Origin: Armatimonadota bacterium
Lineage (GTDB): Bacteria; Bacteroidota; Ignavibacteria; OLB7
Direction: 5' to 3'
NCBI GenBank assembly: GCA_020850315.1
Contig: JADZEY010000001.1
Coordinates: 1 to 62,381 of the forward strand
DNA length: 62,381 nucleotides
In this document: one piece after another, positions 34,860 through 44,713 of the stretch
Numbering within the stretch: the stretch's first letter is position 1
Layout: the number at the start of each line of letters is the position of its first letter
Made by a program: the position numbers and the translations under genes
Notes under the pieces: model-generated
Databases searched by the model: none
What the model was told of the DNA's origin: nothing
What the model saw: only the letters and a program-made list of their open reading frames with translations

Positions 34860-36725
34860 TTATTTCTTCTTCGGCTCTACTGGAGTTCTTCCGTCAACCT
34901 TGCGTGAGCCGCCGGCGGCTTGCCCGTTCCGTTGCATCTCGGCCATCCGCTGCGCTTCCTCCATCTTCTGCGATAGCCACCCTTTCTTTTTCTGCGATGC
35001 CTCGCGCCGCAGCGTCTCCAGCGTCATGCTGGTCTTGCTGTACTTGGTCATCCAGACCTGCTGGCCAATCGCCAACACGTTGAAGGTGAGGTAGTACAAG
35101 TTCAGCCCCGACGGGAGGAAGTTGAAGGTGAGCGTCAGCAGAACCGGCATCAGATAGATCAGCATCTTCTGCTGCGGATCAGTGATCAACATCTTATTCT
35201 GGAAGAACATGCTGATCCCCATCACCAACGCCATGCCGCTGATGGTGTGTCCCAACAGTGGAAGGGTGAAGGGGAGGCTAAGAACAACATCGGGGATGGA
35301 AAGGTCGTGGATCCAGAGCATGAAGCCAGCTTGGCGAAGATCAATCGAGTTGCTGAGCGTGGCATACAGCGCGTAGAGAATCGGAAGCTGAAGCACCATC
35401 GGCAAGCACCCCCCCATGGGGTTGATCCCATACTCACGATAGAGCTTCATGGTCTCCATCTGCTGGCGTTGTGGGTCGCCGGTGTGTTTTTTCCGAAGGT
35501 CGTCCATCACCGGTTTCAGCAGCTGCATCTTCCGGGCCGAGCGGATTTGCGGAACCGAAAGAGGCCACAACGCCAAACGGATCAGGATGGAGAAAATGAT
35601 GATGACGAAACCATAGTTCGGAATGAAGCTGTGCAGGAACCGGAACATCGGCAGCAGAACATACTCACCGATTGGGCGGATTGGTGCCCAGCCGAAATCC
35701 AACATATCGGAAACGCCATACTGCTTCAGCGCGTCGTACTGAAGCGGACCCACGAACAGCGTAAACTGCTGTGCAGGGGCGTTGGCCTTGAACGGAACCC
35801 GCAACGCCCAACTGTAGGTTTCCACAACGCCGCTGGAGTCCACCGGAAACGCAAATCCCGTTAGCCGGACGTTGGCCCCACTGATTGGCGTTGCCGGAAT
35901 CAGCGCGCTGCCGAAGTATTTCACATGCGTTCCAACCCATTCCACGCTGCCGGAGTAGTCGGTGCTGGCCCCTTTCCCGGCTTCGCTTTGGTCAAGGTTA
36001 TGGAGTTCATCGTTCACCTTTGCGTGAGCTTTTGCGCGGCTTGATTCATCCACCGAGTTGTGTTCTTGGTATTTCACCCCTCCGGTCCAGCTCAGCGTGT
36101 AGTTTCCACCGGAAACTTGATCGCCCATGCCGTTCATCGCCACGCTGAACCCGATACCGTAGTTGTCCCCGTGGAAGACAAACCGCTTCTCGATTGTTCG
36201 GGCTGTTCCCGCCGAATCAGGGATTGCCAAGCGCGCCGTCACTACTGCCGAATCGCCCCCCTTCAGGGTGATTGTTTCCGGCCCATCAATCGTGAACTGC
36301 AAGTCGCTGGTGGTGATCTCCTTTCCGGCGGCATCCTTGAAATCCAGCCCCAACACACCGGGGAACCCGCTGCTGTCGGCAATCAGCTGAACCGGCGCGC
36401 CGTACCATGCCTTGTAATTTTTCAGGGTGAACCGCGAAAGCAGCCCACCGCGTGTGTTCAGCACCGCCGTGTAGGTTGGCGTTTCTACCGTCACCAGCTT
36501 GCTGTTGGTGGCGATTAGCGATTGGTACTGCTCGGGAAGGCGTTGCTGTGGCGGCGCAACAACCGGGGGCGTCGGGGCCGGCGTTGCTGGCTGGGGTGCC
36601 GTAGTTTTTGCGACGGTGTCGCGGCGGCTTGTGGTTTGCTCGTCTGGGGTTGGTGCAAAGAACATTGACCAACCAACGATCACCACGCCGATCAGCACGA
36701 ATGCAAGGATAGTCCGTTTGTCCAT
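34860..36725 (-). CDS. yidC: Membrane protein insertase YidC
   Basis: Inserts and folds inner-membrane proteins, alone or with Sec. The 621-residue product has an N-terminal transmembrane anchor (TILAFVLIGVVIVGWSMFF). A large periplasmic beta domain spans about residues 60-350. The conserved core contains FGWAPIRPIGEYVLLPMFRF, MMDDLRKK-type helices and MGGCLPMVLQLPILYALYA, then further membrane spans and a Lys/Arg-rich tail (residues 560-621) for ribosome contact. Last gene of the rpmH-rnpA-yidD-yidC block typical of the chromosome-origin neighbourhood. Confidence 0.96.
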   Translation of the reverse strand: MDKRTILAFVLIGVVIVGWSMFFAPTPDEQTTSRRDTVAKTTAPQPATPAPTPPVVAPPQQRLPEQYQSLIATNSKLVTVETPTYTAVLNTRGGLLSRFTLKNYKAWYGAPVQLIADSSGFPGVLGLDFKDAAGKEITTSDLQFTIDGPETITLKGGDSAVVTARLAIPDSAGTARTIEKRFVFHGDNYGIGFSVAMNGMGDQVSGGNYTLSWTGGVKYQEHNSVDESSRAKAHAKVNDELHNLDQSEAGKGASTDYSGSVEWVGTHVKYFGSALIPATPISGANVRLTGFAFPVDSSGVVETYSWALRVPFKANAPAQQFTLFVGPLQYDALKQYGVSDMLDFGWAPIRPIGEYVLLPMFRFLHSFIPNYGFVIIIFSILIRLALWPLSVPQIRSARKMQLLKPVMDDLRKKHTGDPQRQQMETMKLYREYGINPMGGCLPMVLQLPILYALYATLSNSIDLRQAGFMLWIHDLSIPDVVLSLPFTLPLLGHTISGMALVMGISMFFQNKMLITDPQQKMLIYLMPVLLTLTFNFLPSGLNLYYLTFNVLAIGQQVWMTKYSKTSMTLETLRREASQKKKGWLSQKMEEAQRMAEMQRNGQAAGGSRKVDGRTPVEPKKK

Positions 36726-36842
36726 TCTGTGTGTTGCTGTAAATCAAGAAAAACGACATCGCGCACACTGGCTGGCGTGATCTCTGTTTCGGGTTTATTC
36801 GTGGGCGATTTTTCTGTGTGTGTGTGATACCGTCAACTACCA

Positions 36843-37118
36843 CTACGGCACCGGGTCGTATCCGCCCGGGTGAAAGGGGTGGCATTTCAAAATGCGCCGA
36901 ACCCCCAGATACGTCCCCCGAACAGCACCATATTTTTCAATGGCTTGCCGGGTGTATTCCGAGCAGGTTGGGTGGAACCGGCAGCTTGGCGGAAGCATCG
37001 GCGAAAGGAATCGCTGATAGCCCCGAATGGCCGTAAGAAACCCAACAGCAATCGGTCCTCGCTGTTTTTTGGGAGAGGGGGCGGGGCCCTGCTCAGTCGC
37101 CTGTGATTGTGGGTTCAT
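36843..37118 (-). CDS. yidD: Membrane protein insertion efficiency factor YidD
   Basis: A 91-residue protein with the YidD core: [20 protein letters not shown], then [12 protein letters not shown], and [12 protein letters not shown] at the C-terminus. Three Cys residues match the family pattern. It assists YidC-dependent insertion. Its start overlaps the end of rnpA by 26 bases in a different frame, an arrangement common for this pair. Confidence 0.95.
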   Translation of the reverse strand: MNPQSQATEQGPAPSPKKQRGPIAVGFLTAIRGYQRFLSPMLPPSCRFHPTCSEYTRQAIEKYGAVRGTYLGVRRILKCHPFHPGGYDPVP

Positions 37119-37581
37119 TGCCTTCGTTCGATTCCTTCATCACTTTGCGGTGCAAGCGTTCCAGACCCCTGCGAACGTCATTTTGAACATCGGCAAACGG
37201 GGGGGGAGGAAGAAACGATTGCTCCTTTGGCACGCTCCAGAGCAACGCCAGATGCAGCGTAATCCCGGGCGGAAGCCCTTGCAGGAAGCGATGACGAATA
37301 AGCCGATAGCTTTCGCGCAGAAGCCGCCGAATCCGGTTGCGGCGGATTGCCCCGCCGTTCCCTTTCCGAACAATGAACCCTGCAATGACCGTTGGCTGCA
37401 ACCCCGTTGTTTCGGGAAGCGAGCCTGAGTTCAGTGGAGTCACAATGCGGTATTTCACCACAACGTTTCCTTGCCGGAATCCTTTCCCTTCTTGGAACAG
37501 AGCGCGGATCGGCTCTTTTCCCCGAAGGATTGCCGCACGTGGCAGCCCTGCCGGACTGGGGAGCGGTTGCTGGGAATCCAT
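37093..37581 (-). CDS. rnpA: Ribonuclease P protein component
   Basis: Protein subunit of RNase P, which matures the 5' ends of tRNAs. The 162-residue product carries the family signature [20 protein letters not shown], preceded by a central beta region ([20 protein letters not shown]). The C-terminus is longer than usual, with a Lys/Glu-rich tail that overlaps yidD. It sits between rpmH and yidD as in most bacteria. Confidence 0.94.
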   Translation of the reverse strand: MDSQQPLPSPAGLPRAAILRGKEPIRALFQEGKGFRQGNVVVKYRIVTPLNSGSLPETTGLQPTVIAGFIVRKGNGGAIRRNRIRRLLRESYRLIRHRFLQGLPPGITLHLALLWSVPKEQSFLPPPPFADVQNDVRRGLERLHRKVMKESNEGNEPTITGD

Positions 37582-37686
37582 GGTGCGTCGTTGGGGGTTC
37601 GAAGGAACGGAAGGTTGCCAATGGGAACGCGGATTGCGATCACTATCGAACGATCACAATCCGCGTTGCTGTTGTTTCGGTATAGT

Positions 37687-37842
37687 TTATGCCTGTGGCA
37701 TTGCGTCGCTGACCGTAAGGCGATGGCGGCCTTTGGCGCGGCGGCGTGCCAGCACCTTCCGCCCGTTCTTGCTGGCCATGCGGGCGCGGAACCCGTGGGC
37801 GTTGCGACGCTTGCGTCGGCTTGGTTGATAGGTCCGTTTCAT
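37687..37842 (-). CDS. rpmH: 50S ribosomal protein L34
   Basis: A 51-residue ribosomal protein: [20 protein letters not shown] continuing [20 protein letters not shown], the nearly invariant L34 sequence. Compared with the typical length of about 44-46 residues it carries a short extension, [11 protein letters not shown]. It reads away from dnaA across a 322-base gap. It is followed by rnpA at 106 bases. Confidence 0.96.
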   Translation of the reverse strand: MKRTYQPSRRKRRNAHGFRARMASKNGRKVLARRRAKGRHRLTVSDAMPQA

Positions 37843-38164
37843 AAGGGTATTCCGGTTATGATGTTGTTAAAGGCTTTGTTTGAAGAACGCCAAAAATACA
37901 CTTGCTCCGGCAATCCATCACACGTTTTTTTGCCCGATTACCGTACCTAACAAATTTTCTTTGCGGGGGAAACCGCGTGAAACTGTGGAACTGTTGCATC
38001 AGGTTTTTGCCATTGCGTAATTTGCCCGCCGCTGCCTCCCAATCTTCTGCTCTGCTGGTTTACACACGCACAAACGCGCACCGTTTGGGGAAGAGAACAT
38101 CGGCAATCGCCTGTGGCACTGCGGCTTGGACGTGCACGTTTCCCTTTTTTCTGGCAAAACATCC
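37843..38164. other. rpmH-dnaA intergenic region, possible ancestral origin site
   Basis: The divergent rpmH/dnaA gap is a classic location for oriC. By eye I find no exact DnaA box (TTATCCACA or its complement); the nearest are TTTACACA near 38060 and TGTGGAAC near 37985. No AT-rich unwinding run is evident either. A minus-strand -7 box TATTTTTG (37898-37891) probably serves rpmH, and TTTCTTTGC (37966-37974) is a near-match for dnaA. Confidence 0.5.
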
Positions 38165-39607
38165 ATGATACATTCTCCTGGCCAACAGGACGCACATATT
38201 GTTTGGACGCGATGCCTTGAGCTTATCAAAGATCAAGTCACCTATCAAGCGTTCAAAACATGGTTCGAGCCCACAAAGCCGTTGCAGCTGGATGGCTCCA
38301 CCCTAACAATCCAAGTTCCCAGCCAATTTTTCTACGAGTGGATTGAGGAACACTACTACGCCCTTGTCCGCAAAACAATGGTGCAGGTTCTGGGCGATCA
38401 GGCCCAACTGCGCTACCACACCGTTGTGGATAATCCCAACGAACCTGCCGAGGCACGGTTTATCACTGTTCCAAACCGGGCCGCAGCGGCCGCCGGGGCC
38501 ACCGTGAAATATCCCACAACCCAAACCGGGCTGCCGTTCTCAACTCCATCTATCCAGCAGCAGGCAAAACCGGAATCAACCTACCTGAACCCACGGTTCA
38601 TCTTCGAGAATTTTGTGACGGGGGAGTGCAACCAGCTTGCCTACGCCGCAGCAAAAGCCGTGGCCGATAACCCCGGCGGAACCCGATTTAACCCACTGGT
38701 GATTTATGGCGGGGTGGGGCTTGGCAAAACCCACTTGGTCCAGGCCATTGGCCACCATGTGATGCAGCAACGCCCGGGAAGCTCGGTGGTGTATATCAGT
38801 TCCGAGCGGTTTACTCTAGAGTTCGTCAACGCAATCCAGCACAATAAATCGCAGGAGTTCATCAACTACTACCGCAATGCCGATGTGCTGATGGTGGACG
38901 ACATCCAATTCTTCAGCGACAAAGAAAAAACGCAGGATAACTTCTTCCACACCTTTAACGCGCTGCACCACACCGGCAAGCAGATTGTGCTGACCAGCGA
39001 CGTTCCCCCAAAGCAGTTGCGCGGCGTTGATGAACGGCTGGTAAGCCGGTTCCAGTGGGGATTGACCACCGACATCCAACCTCCAGATTTCGAGACCCGC
39101 GTGGCGATCCTGCAGAAGATGAGCATCAGCGAAGGCTACAATCTTCCCCCCGATGTGATTGAGTACATCGCCCGCAATGTCACAAACTCCGTCCGCGAAA
39201 TGGAGGGATGCCTAATCTCGCTGCTTGCCGAAAGCTCACTGCGGAACTTATCGCTCACTCTAGACCTCACCCGCGAAGTGGTGAACGGAATTGCCGTGAT
39301 GGCCGATCCGGTTATCACGATTGAGCAGATCCAAAACGCTGTGTGCGAACATTTCAGCCTTCCCATCAGCTTGCTGACCGGGAAAACCCGCAAACAGGAG
39401 ATTGTACAAGCCCGCCAGATTGCAATGGCACTGATCCGCGAACTGACAAACACCTCGCTGAAAACTATCGGCAACCACTTCGGCGGGCGCGATCACACGA
39501 CGGTGATGCATGCCATCACCACCATTGATTCGCTGAAGGAGCGCGACGACCCCACGCGCCGTGCACTGTTCGCCATTCGCCAAAAACTGAATCTATCGGG
39601 GAAATAA
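38165..39607 (+). CDS. dnaA: Chromosomal replication initiator DnaA
   Basis: The ATP-dependent initiator that binds and opens oriC. The 480-residue product has the N-terminal DnaB/DiaA-interacting domain (TRCLELIKDQVTYQAFKTWF), the AAA+ domain with Walker A YGGVGLGKTHL and Walker B LMVDDIQFF, and sensor motifs. The C-terminal DNA-binding domain ends in GGRDHTTVMHAI, the DnaA signature. The ATG at 38165 gives the usual N-terminus; an earlier start is possible but has no support. The next gene starts on its last base. dnaN, recF and gyrB do not follow. Confidence 0.97.
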   Translation: MIHSPGQQDAHIVWTRCLELIKDQVTYQAFKTWFEPTKPLQLDGSTLTIQVPSQFFYEWIEEHYYALVRKTMVQVLGDQAQLRYHTVVDNPNEPAEARFITVPNRAAAAAGATVKYPTTQTGLPFSTPSIQQQAKPESTYLNPRFIFENFVTGECNQLAYAAAKAVADNPGGTRFNPLVIYGGVGLGKTHLVQAIGHHVMQQRPGSSVVYISSERFTLEFVNAIQHNKSQEFINYYRNADVLMVDDIQFFSDKEKTQDNFFHTFNALHHTGKQIVLTSDVPPKQLRGVDERLVSRFQWGLTTDIQPPDFETRVAILQKMSISEGYNLPPDVIEYIARNVTNSVREMEGCLISLLAESSLRNLSLTLDLTREVVNGIAVMADPVITIEQIQNAVCEHFSLPISLLTGKTRKQEIVQARQIAMALIRELTNTSLKTIGNHFGGRDHTTVMHAITTIDSLKERDDPTRRALFAIRQKLNLSGK

Positions 39608-39987
39608 TGAGCTTTACCGAAGTGCAAAAGGAGGGGGGAAGCCTCCCGCAGACTGCCGACCCGGTTGCTGTTGAGCAATTTTTTGCGTGCGACCTTCGGG
39701 TTGGAACGGTGATAGAGTGCCAACTCAATCCCCGCGCTCGCAAGCCATCGTTCAAACTCACCATTGATTTCGGCCCGCTTGGCCAGCGCACCAGCAGTGC
39801 CCAGTTGGTCGCGCTCTACTCCCCCGAAACCTTGATTTCTCGACAAATCGTGGCCGTTGTCAACTTCCCGCCACGCAATGTTGCCGGGGTGGAAAGTCAA
39901 TGCTTGGTGCTGGGGATTGAAACCCCCGAAGGAGTTGTTCTGCTGGATATTGAACGCCCCGTTCCGAACGGAAACCGTGTTTCATAG
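39607..39987 (+). CDS. csaA: CsaA-like tRNA-binding domain protein
   Basis: A 126-residue protein with an OB-fold tRNA-binding domain. It contains FACDLRVGTVIECQLNPRAR, KLTIDFGPLGQRTSSAQLVA and LVLGIETPEGVVLLDIE, matching CsaA, a protein reported to have chaperone and export-related activity. Its ATG overlaps the dnaA stop codon by one base, indicating coupled translation. It is followed by the promoter of pheT, which encodes another protein with this fold at its N-terminus. Confidence 0.88.
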   Translation: MSFTEVQKEGGSLPQTADPVAVEQFFACDLRVGTVIECQLNPRARKPSFKLTIDFGPLGQRTSSAQLVALYSPETLISRQIVAVVNFPPRNVAGVESQCLVLGIETPEGVVLLDIERPVPNGNRVS

Positions 39988-40005
39988 CGTTGGTTTCTTC
40001 CCTTC

Positions 40006-40039
40006 TTGCTTGCTTCACGCCCGCCTTTCGCTACATTTG
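40006..40039 (+). promoter_or_regulatory. Bacteroidota-type promoter for pheT
   Basis: TACATTTG (40032-40039) followed by CC fits the -7 consensus. TTG trinucleotides at 40006 and 40010 give spacers of 20 or 16. It lies about 40 bases before the pheT start. Confidence 0.55.
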
Positions 40040-40080
40040 CCACCCGAACCTTCATCTTCAGATTAGGATAGCACGTTTCT

Positions 40081-42477
40081 ATGCCCACTCGTCGTGTTAC
40101 TGAATCGTGGTTGCAGTCAATCACGCCGTATCAGTTTTCACCTACCGAACTCTGCGACCGATTACTTCAACTTGGACTTGAAGTGACCGTGGCCGAAAAT
40201 CGCCGTGAATCGCTGGCTCCGTTTGTTGTTGGCCATGTGCTGACCCGCGAACCTCACCCCAACGCCGACCGCCTTTCACTCTGCAGCGTCAGTACCGGGG
40301 CGGAAACCTTCCAAGTAGTCTGCGGCGCGCCGAATGTGGCGGCTGGGCAAAAAATTGCTTTTGCCCCAATCGGTGCATTTATCCAAACCGCTGGGTTCAC
40401 GATTGAGAAGCGGAAAATCCGTGGTGTCGAATCGCAGGGGATGATCTGCAGCGAACAGGAGTTGGGGTTGGGCGAGGGGCACGATGGCATTCTGGTGCTT
40501 CCGGATGATGCTCCGGTGGGTGCGCCACTTGCCGATCTGCTGGGTGAAGTGATCTACGACGTTGATATCACCCCCAACCGTGCCGATTGCTTGGGGCACT
40601 TCGGGCTTGCCCGGGAGATTGCAGCCCTAACCGGGAACCCGATTCACTGGCCCGATCCGGAAGTTCTGGAATCGGATACTCCAACCGCCTCGGCAATCAG
40701 CATCCGCATTGATGACCCCGAGCTTTGCCCCCGCTACGCGGCCCGCGTGGTGCGTGGCGTGCGTGTTGGCCCATCGCCGCAATGGCTCCAGGACCTGCTT
40801 CACACGTTGGGGGTGCGCCCCCGAAATAACGTGGTGGATGTTGCCAACTACGTCATGTTCGAGTGTGGCCACCCGCTTCATGCTTTCGATTTGGATACCG
40901 TGGCGGGCCAGCAGATTGTTGTTCGTGCCGTCAGCGGCCAGAAATTCACCACCCTGGACAGCAAGGAACACACCCTTCCGGACAACGCCCTGATGATTTG
41001 CGATGCCGAAAAACCGGTGGCCATTGCCGGAATCATGGGGGGCGAAAACTCCGAAATCACCGATGCAACAGGTAATGTGTTGATTGAATCGGCCTACTTT
41101 AACCCTTCCTCAATCCGGCGGACGGCGCGCAAACTTGGCCTTGCAACCGATGCCAGCTACCGGTTCGAGCGTGGGGCCGATGTTGGCATCACACTCTATG
41201 CCGTCAACCGTGCTGCCCAGCTTATCGCCCAGCTTGCCGGCGGCGAAATTCTTGCCGGGGTTGTTGATGAATATCCGCGCCCGCACCAACCGCTCACAAT
41301 CCAGCTTCGTTATTCCCGCACGGTGGAGATACTTGGTGTGGAGCTTGATGGGCCAGCGCAAGTTGCGTTGCTTCGGCGATTGGGGTTTGGCGTTGTGGAA
41401 TCGGAAAACGGCGCAGCGGTGGCGGTGCCATCCTACCGCGTGGATATTTATGGGGAGATTGATTTGATTGAAGAGATCGGGCGGCTGTACGGCTGCGACA
41501 ATATCCCGGAAGATACCCGCGCCCCCATCAGCATGGATACCTCCGAGGATCCGCTACTGAAAACCATTGCCGAAACCCGCCGATTCCTTGTGGATAACGG
41601 GTTCACCGAAGTGGTTGGACTGCATCTGACCGACCCCGAAACCGCTGCCGAATACGGCAACCCCGTCCAGCTGAAAAACGCACTTGGCCGCGACACCAGC
41701 ACCATGCGAACCAGCCTTGCCCCAACGCTGGCAAACGTTGCCGGATTGAACGAACGCCACAGCCGTCCCAATCAGAAATTGTTCGAGGTTGGCAAAGCCT
41801 TCCGCCGCTCCGAATCGGGGAAAGGGGTGATACCCGGGGTTGTGGAGATGACCGAGCTTGGGGCCCTGATCTCCGGAACTGCCGAGCCTTCCGGTTGGGA
41901 CACCCCAGCCCGCCAATTCGATCTGTTCGATCTTCGTGCAACGGTGGAGCGGTTGCTGGCACGGCTTTCTATCCATGCTGCTGCCTTCACCGCAGTGGAG
42001 GTTCCGCAATGGGGGATTGGCGCGCCCGCGCTGGCAATCCACATCGGCGGCCAGGAAGTTGGAAGAATGGGGCCGTTAGATACTTCCACAACCAAACGCT
42101 ACGACCTTCTGAAGCAGCCATTTCTGCTGCTGTTGGATCTTGAGCAGGTTGCCAAGCACGCATTCCAGCCGAACAGCTACCGTGCACCTTCACGCTTCCC
42201 GGTGGTTCATCGCGACATCGCCGTGATCCTTCCCGCAGCGGTTCCCAACGGCCAGGTGGAGTCCACCATCCGTTCGGCAGGGGGCCAGCTGTTAAGCGGG
42301 GTTCGGCTGTTCGATCTGTACCAGGGGAAAGGAATTGAGCCAACCGAAAAATCGCTGGCCTACTCACTCAGCTTCACCAGTTACAGCCAAACGCTGGAGG
42401 ATTCCGAGATTGAAGCTCTAGTTCACCGCATCGTTGGCGCAGTTTCGGCAGCGCATGGTGCACGGCTTCGCGGCTGA
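40081..42477 (+). CDS. pheT: Phenylalanyl-tRNA synthetase beta subunit
   Basis: Beta chain of the alpha2-beta2 enzyme that charges tRNA-Phe. The 798 residues are the usual length. An N-terminal tRNA-binding OB domain (VGHVLTREPHPNADRLSLCS) is followed by the B3/B4 editing region (PRNNVVDVANYVMFECGHPL), B5 (PHQPLTIQLRYSRTVEILGV), the catalytic-like core, and the C-terminal FDX-ACB domain (SRFPVVHRDIAVILP). pheS is not adjacent, which is unusual compared with many genomes. It is upstream of a coiled-coil protein, zapA and rny. Confidence 0.97.
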   Translation: MPTRRVTESWLQSITPYQFSPTELCDRLLQLGLEVTVAENRRESLAPFVVGHVLTREPHPNADRLSLCSVSTGAETFQVVCGAPNVAAGQKIAFAPIGAFIQTAGFTIEKRKIRGVESQGMICSEQELGLGEGHDGILVLPDDAPVGAPLADLLGEVIYDVDITPNRADCLGHFGLAREIAALTGNPIHWPDPEVLESDTPTASAISIRIDDPELCPRYAARVVRGVRVGPSPQWLQDLLHTLGVRPRNNVVDVANYVMFECGHPLHAFDLDTVAGQQIVVRAVSGQKFTTLDSKEHTLPDNALMICDAEKPVAIAGIMGGENSEITDATGNVLIESAYFNPSSIRRTARKLGLATDASYRFERGADVGITLYAVNRAAQLIAQLAGGEILAGVVDEYPRPHQPLTIQLRYSRTVEILGVELDGPAQVALLRRLGFGVVESENGAAVAVPSYRVDIYGEIDLIEEIGRLYGCDNIPEDTRAPISMDTSEDPLLKTIAETRRFLVDNGFTEVVGLHLTDPETAAEYGNPVQLKNALGRDTSTMRTSLAPTLANVAGLNERHSRPNQKLFEVGKAFRRSESGKGVIPGVVEMTELGALISGTAEPSGWDTPARQFDLFDLRATVERLLARLSIHAAAFTAVEVPQWGIGAPALAIHIGGQEVGRMGPLDTSTTKRYDLLKQPFLLLLDLEQVAKHAFQPNSYRAPSRFPVVHRDIAVILPAAVPNGQVESTIRSAGGQLLSGVRLFDLYQGKGIEPTEKSLAYSLSFTSYSQTLEDSEIEALVHRIVGAVSAAHGARLRG

Positions 42478-42538
42478 GACACAACCTCCATTTCGTGATT
42501 CCTATTTTTTCAGCAGATACTTTCCTTCCAACCAACCA

Positions 42539-43984
42539 ATGACGAACGAATCCGCCGAACTCCGGAAATCTCTAGAGCGATTCCAACAAGCCATTGACGC
42601 GCTGGCCGACCGCTACCTTGAGCTTCGCCGCGAACGGAAGCGCAACCTTGAGCGCATTGCCGAGCTTGAGCAGGAACGCGCCGCTGCCGAGATGACCATT
42701 TCGGTTCATCAAGAAATCGTCAACCAGGAGCGGAAGCGGGGGACTGAGCTTGAGGAGCGGGTGATTCAGGGGGATCGGCGGATGTCGGAGTTGCTGCAAC
42801 GGGCGGGAGAGTTGGAAGAACGGGTTGCCAAACGCGAAGCAATGATTGCCGAACAGGAGGACACCATTGGCCAGCTTCGCCGCCAGCTATCGGAAGCCCA
42901 AGAGCAAGGGGGGAAATTTGATCAGCATTCGGAGCAGTTGAACGGGGAAATCGCCCAGTTGAAGGAGCAGCTTGCCGCCAGCCAACGCGTCAGCAACGAA
43001 CGTGCCGAGCAGTTGGAATACGCCGAGCTTGAACGCACTGAAGAAGTTGGGAAGCTAACAACCGAGCGCGATGCTGCAACCGCCGAAATCGCCGAGCTAC
43101 GGAAAGCCGTTACCCTGCTGGGCGACCAGCGGGTGAGTGCCGAGGAGAAATACCAGCAGACCCTGAGCAAGTTGGATGCTGCCACACGCCAAGTTTCCAT
43201 GGTTCGGAACGAGTCGGCACTTGCCGTGGCGGCATCGGCCCAGATGCAGGCAGAATCGGTGCAACTGAAGCAAGCCGCCGCAAAAACCGACGAGCTTCGC
43301 CACGAGGCCGACGAGCTTCGCCGCCGTTTCACTTCCGCCAGCGAGGAACTTGCCAAACTGCGCGAGGACCTTGCCGCCACCCAGCAGAAACAGGGGGGGA
43401 CATCGTTGGAGTTGCACATGGCCAACAACGAGATTGCCCGTCTGCGCGAGCTTCTGGACGCGCGTGAGGTTCAAATCCGCGATGCCCAGAACGACGGTTC
43501 CAAGCTGAAAGATGAGTACGCCCAGAAGCTGGCGGAATTGGAGGAGAAGCACGTTGCCTTCGATATGGAGCTTGAGCGTGCGCGGCGGCAAGTAGCCTCC
43601 ATGGAATCGGAGCGGGATCAAGCGTTTGTGCAAATTTTTGCCATGCAGAACAGGGTGAAAGAGTTGGAGGAGTTGGGGGGGGAAGCCAGCAACCAGCAGA
43701 AATTCCGAATTGAGCAACTAACCCGCGACCTAAGCGATGCCCTGGAAATGGCCGCCCGCAAGGAGCAAGAAACGATTGCAGCAATGCAGGAATCGGAGGC
43801 TATCGGTGCGCGGTGTTCTGGCCTACATCAGAAGGTTCAGGAGCTGACGCAAGAACTGCACGACCACCGCCAAATGGTGCAGCAACTTCAGGCCGAAGGG
43901 GGGATGGAAGAAGGGGAGCGATTGGCACTGCGCAATCGCGTTGCCGAAGCGATTGAAATGATTGACCGCCATCTTGGGGAATAA
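42539..43984 (+). CDS. Long coiled-coil protein
   Basis: A 481-residue protein that is coiled coil almost end to end, rich in Glu, Gln, Leu, Arg and Ala with heptad spacing from about residue 5 to 465. No catalytic motif, signal peptide or membrane span is seen. I do not recognise a named family. It starts 61 bases after pheT and precedes zapA, so a link to cell division or chromosome organisation is conceivable but inferred from position only. The start at 42539 avoids overlap with pheT. Confidence 0.75.
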   Translation: MTNESAELRKSLERFQQAIDALADRYLELRRERKRNLERIAELEQERAAAEMTISVHQEIVNQERKRGTELEERVIQGDRRMSELLQRAGELEERVAKREAMIAEQEDTIGQLRRQLSEAQEQGGKFDQHSEQLNGEIAQLKEQLAASQRVSNERAEQLEYAELERTEEVGKLTTERDAATAEIAELRKAVTLLGDQRVSAEEKYQQTLSKLDAATRQVSMVRNESALAVAASAQMQAESVQLKQAAAKTDELRHEADELRRRFTSASEELAKLREDLAATQQKQGGTSLELHMANNEIARLRELLDAREVQIRDAQNDGSKLKDEYAQKLAELEEKHVAFDMELERARRQVASMESERDQAFVQIFAMQNRVKELEELGGEASNQQKFRIEQLTRDLSDALEMAARKEQETIAAMQESEAIGARCSGLHQKVQELTQELHDHRQMVQQLQAEGGMEEGERLALRNRVAEAIEMIDRHLGE

Positions 43985-43988
43985 TGCT

Positions 43989-44019
43989 TTGTTTTGCCCC
44001 GGTGATTGTAGTATAATTG
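43989..44019 (+). promoter_or_regulatory. Promoter for zapA
   Basis: TTGTTT (43989-43994), 17 bases, then TATAATTG (44012-44019). It fits both a standard TATAAT box and a near TAnnTTTG. The coding start is about 285 bases further on, leaving a long leader. Confidence 0.55.
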
Positions 44020-44303
44020 CCCACAGTCATGAACCCTGGCATTCCTGATGTGCGCTGCTGAAGGAATTCCTTCCCGGCAACAATCACGGAAGAACGACAA
44101 ACTCACAACAGGGATGGTGACCGTGCGTGAACCGTTCGGCAGCGGTGAAAACTGGCTGCCAGTACGAAAGGGGAAGAGACCAAGCTATTTCAACCAGATT
44201 CCGATTCAGCAATGGATGTGTGGGGTGGAAGAGAACCGAGGCAGGGGGACAAGCCATTTGTTAGTAGCACTTTCACAAACCGTTCAACCCGTTATTGGGG
44301 ACC
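44020..44303. other. Long structured leader upstream of zapA
   Basis: No gene seen. Several short perfect hairpins occur, including GGAA-TTCC at about 44070, ACCG/CGGT enclosing TTCGGCAG at about 44132-44147, and ACTGG/CCAGT at about 44152-44164. A structured mRNA leader is possible; I could not match it to a known riboswitch. Confidence 0.4.
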
Positions 44304-44585
44304 ATGCAGACCATCACGGTTCAGATACATGGCTCCGAGTACAAACTGCGTGGCGACGACACCACGCGTATTCAGGAAGCCGCCGGGATCATCAACGAGC
44401 AGATGCGATTCATTTCTAGCAAGGCACCCACGCAGCCGCCAGCAACGATTGCTGTGCTGGCCGCATTGAACACTGCCGAGCTGTTGATTGGTGAACAGGA
44501 ACGCTCACGCACCGAGCTTCAGGACTGCTCCCGCCGATTGGACGGAATGGCTGCTTCCATCCATGAATTGTTAGAAATGGAGTAA
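44304..44585 (+). CDS. zapA: Cell division protein ZapA
   Basis: A 93-residue ZapA-like protein that stabilises the FtsZ ring. It starts QTITVQIHGSEYKLRGDD and continues into a long helical C-terminus (TIAVLAALNTAELLIGEQER) that forms the ZapA tetramer coil. Length matches the family. The ATG at 44304 follows the first in-frame alternative TTG by three codons. zapA ahead of rny with a gap for a structured RNA is a known conserved arrangement in several phyla. Confidence 0.88.
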   Translation: MQTITVQIHGSEYKLRGDDTTRIQEAAGIINEQMRFISSKAPTQPPATIAVLAALNTAELLIGEQERSRTELQDCSRRLDGMAASIHELLEME

Positions 44586-44713
44586 AACGTCAGCACAGAC
44601 ACTGTGCTGGTTGAACCACTGGTTGAATCATTGTTTGGCAACCAAACAATAGTGGGAAGCCCATGAACTATCAGGTTGATATTCGGGACTGTTCCACTGC
44701 TTCTTTGACATCG

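Noticed and set aside
38060..38069. TTTACACA as a DnaA box
   Set aside because: One weak match without neighbours is not enough to call an origin.
42434..42538. Earlier start of the coiled-coil gene overlapping pheT
   Set aside because: The overlap would be 44 bases with non-heptad sequence; the ATG at 42539 begins directly at the coiled coil.
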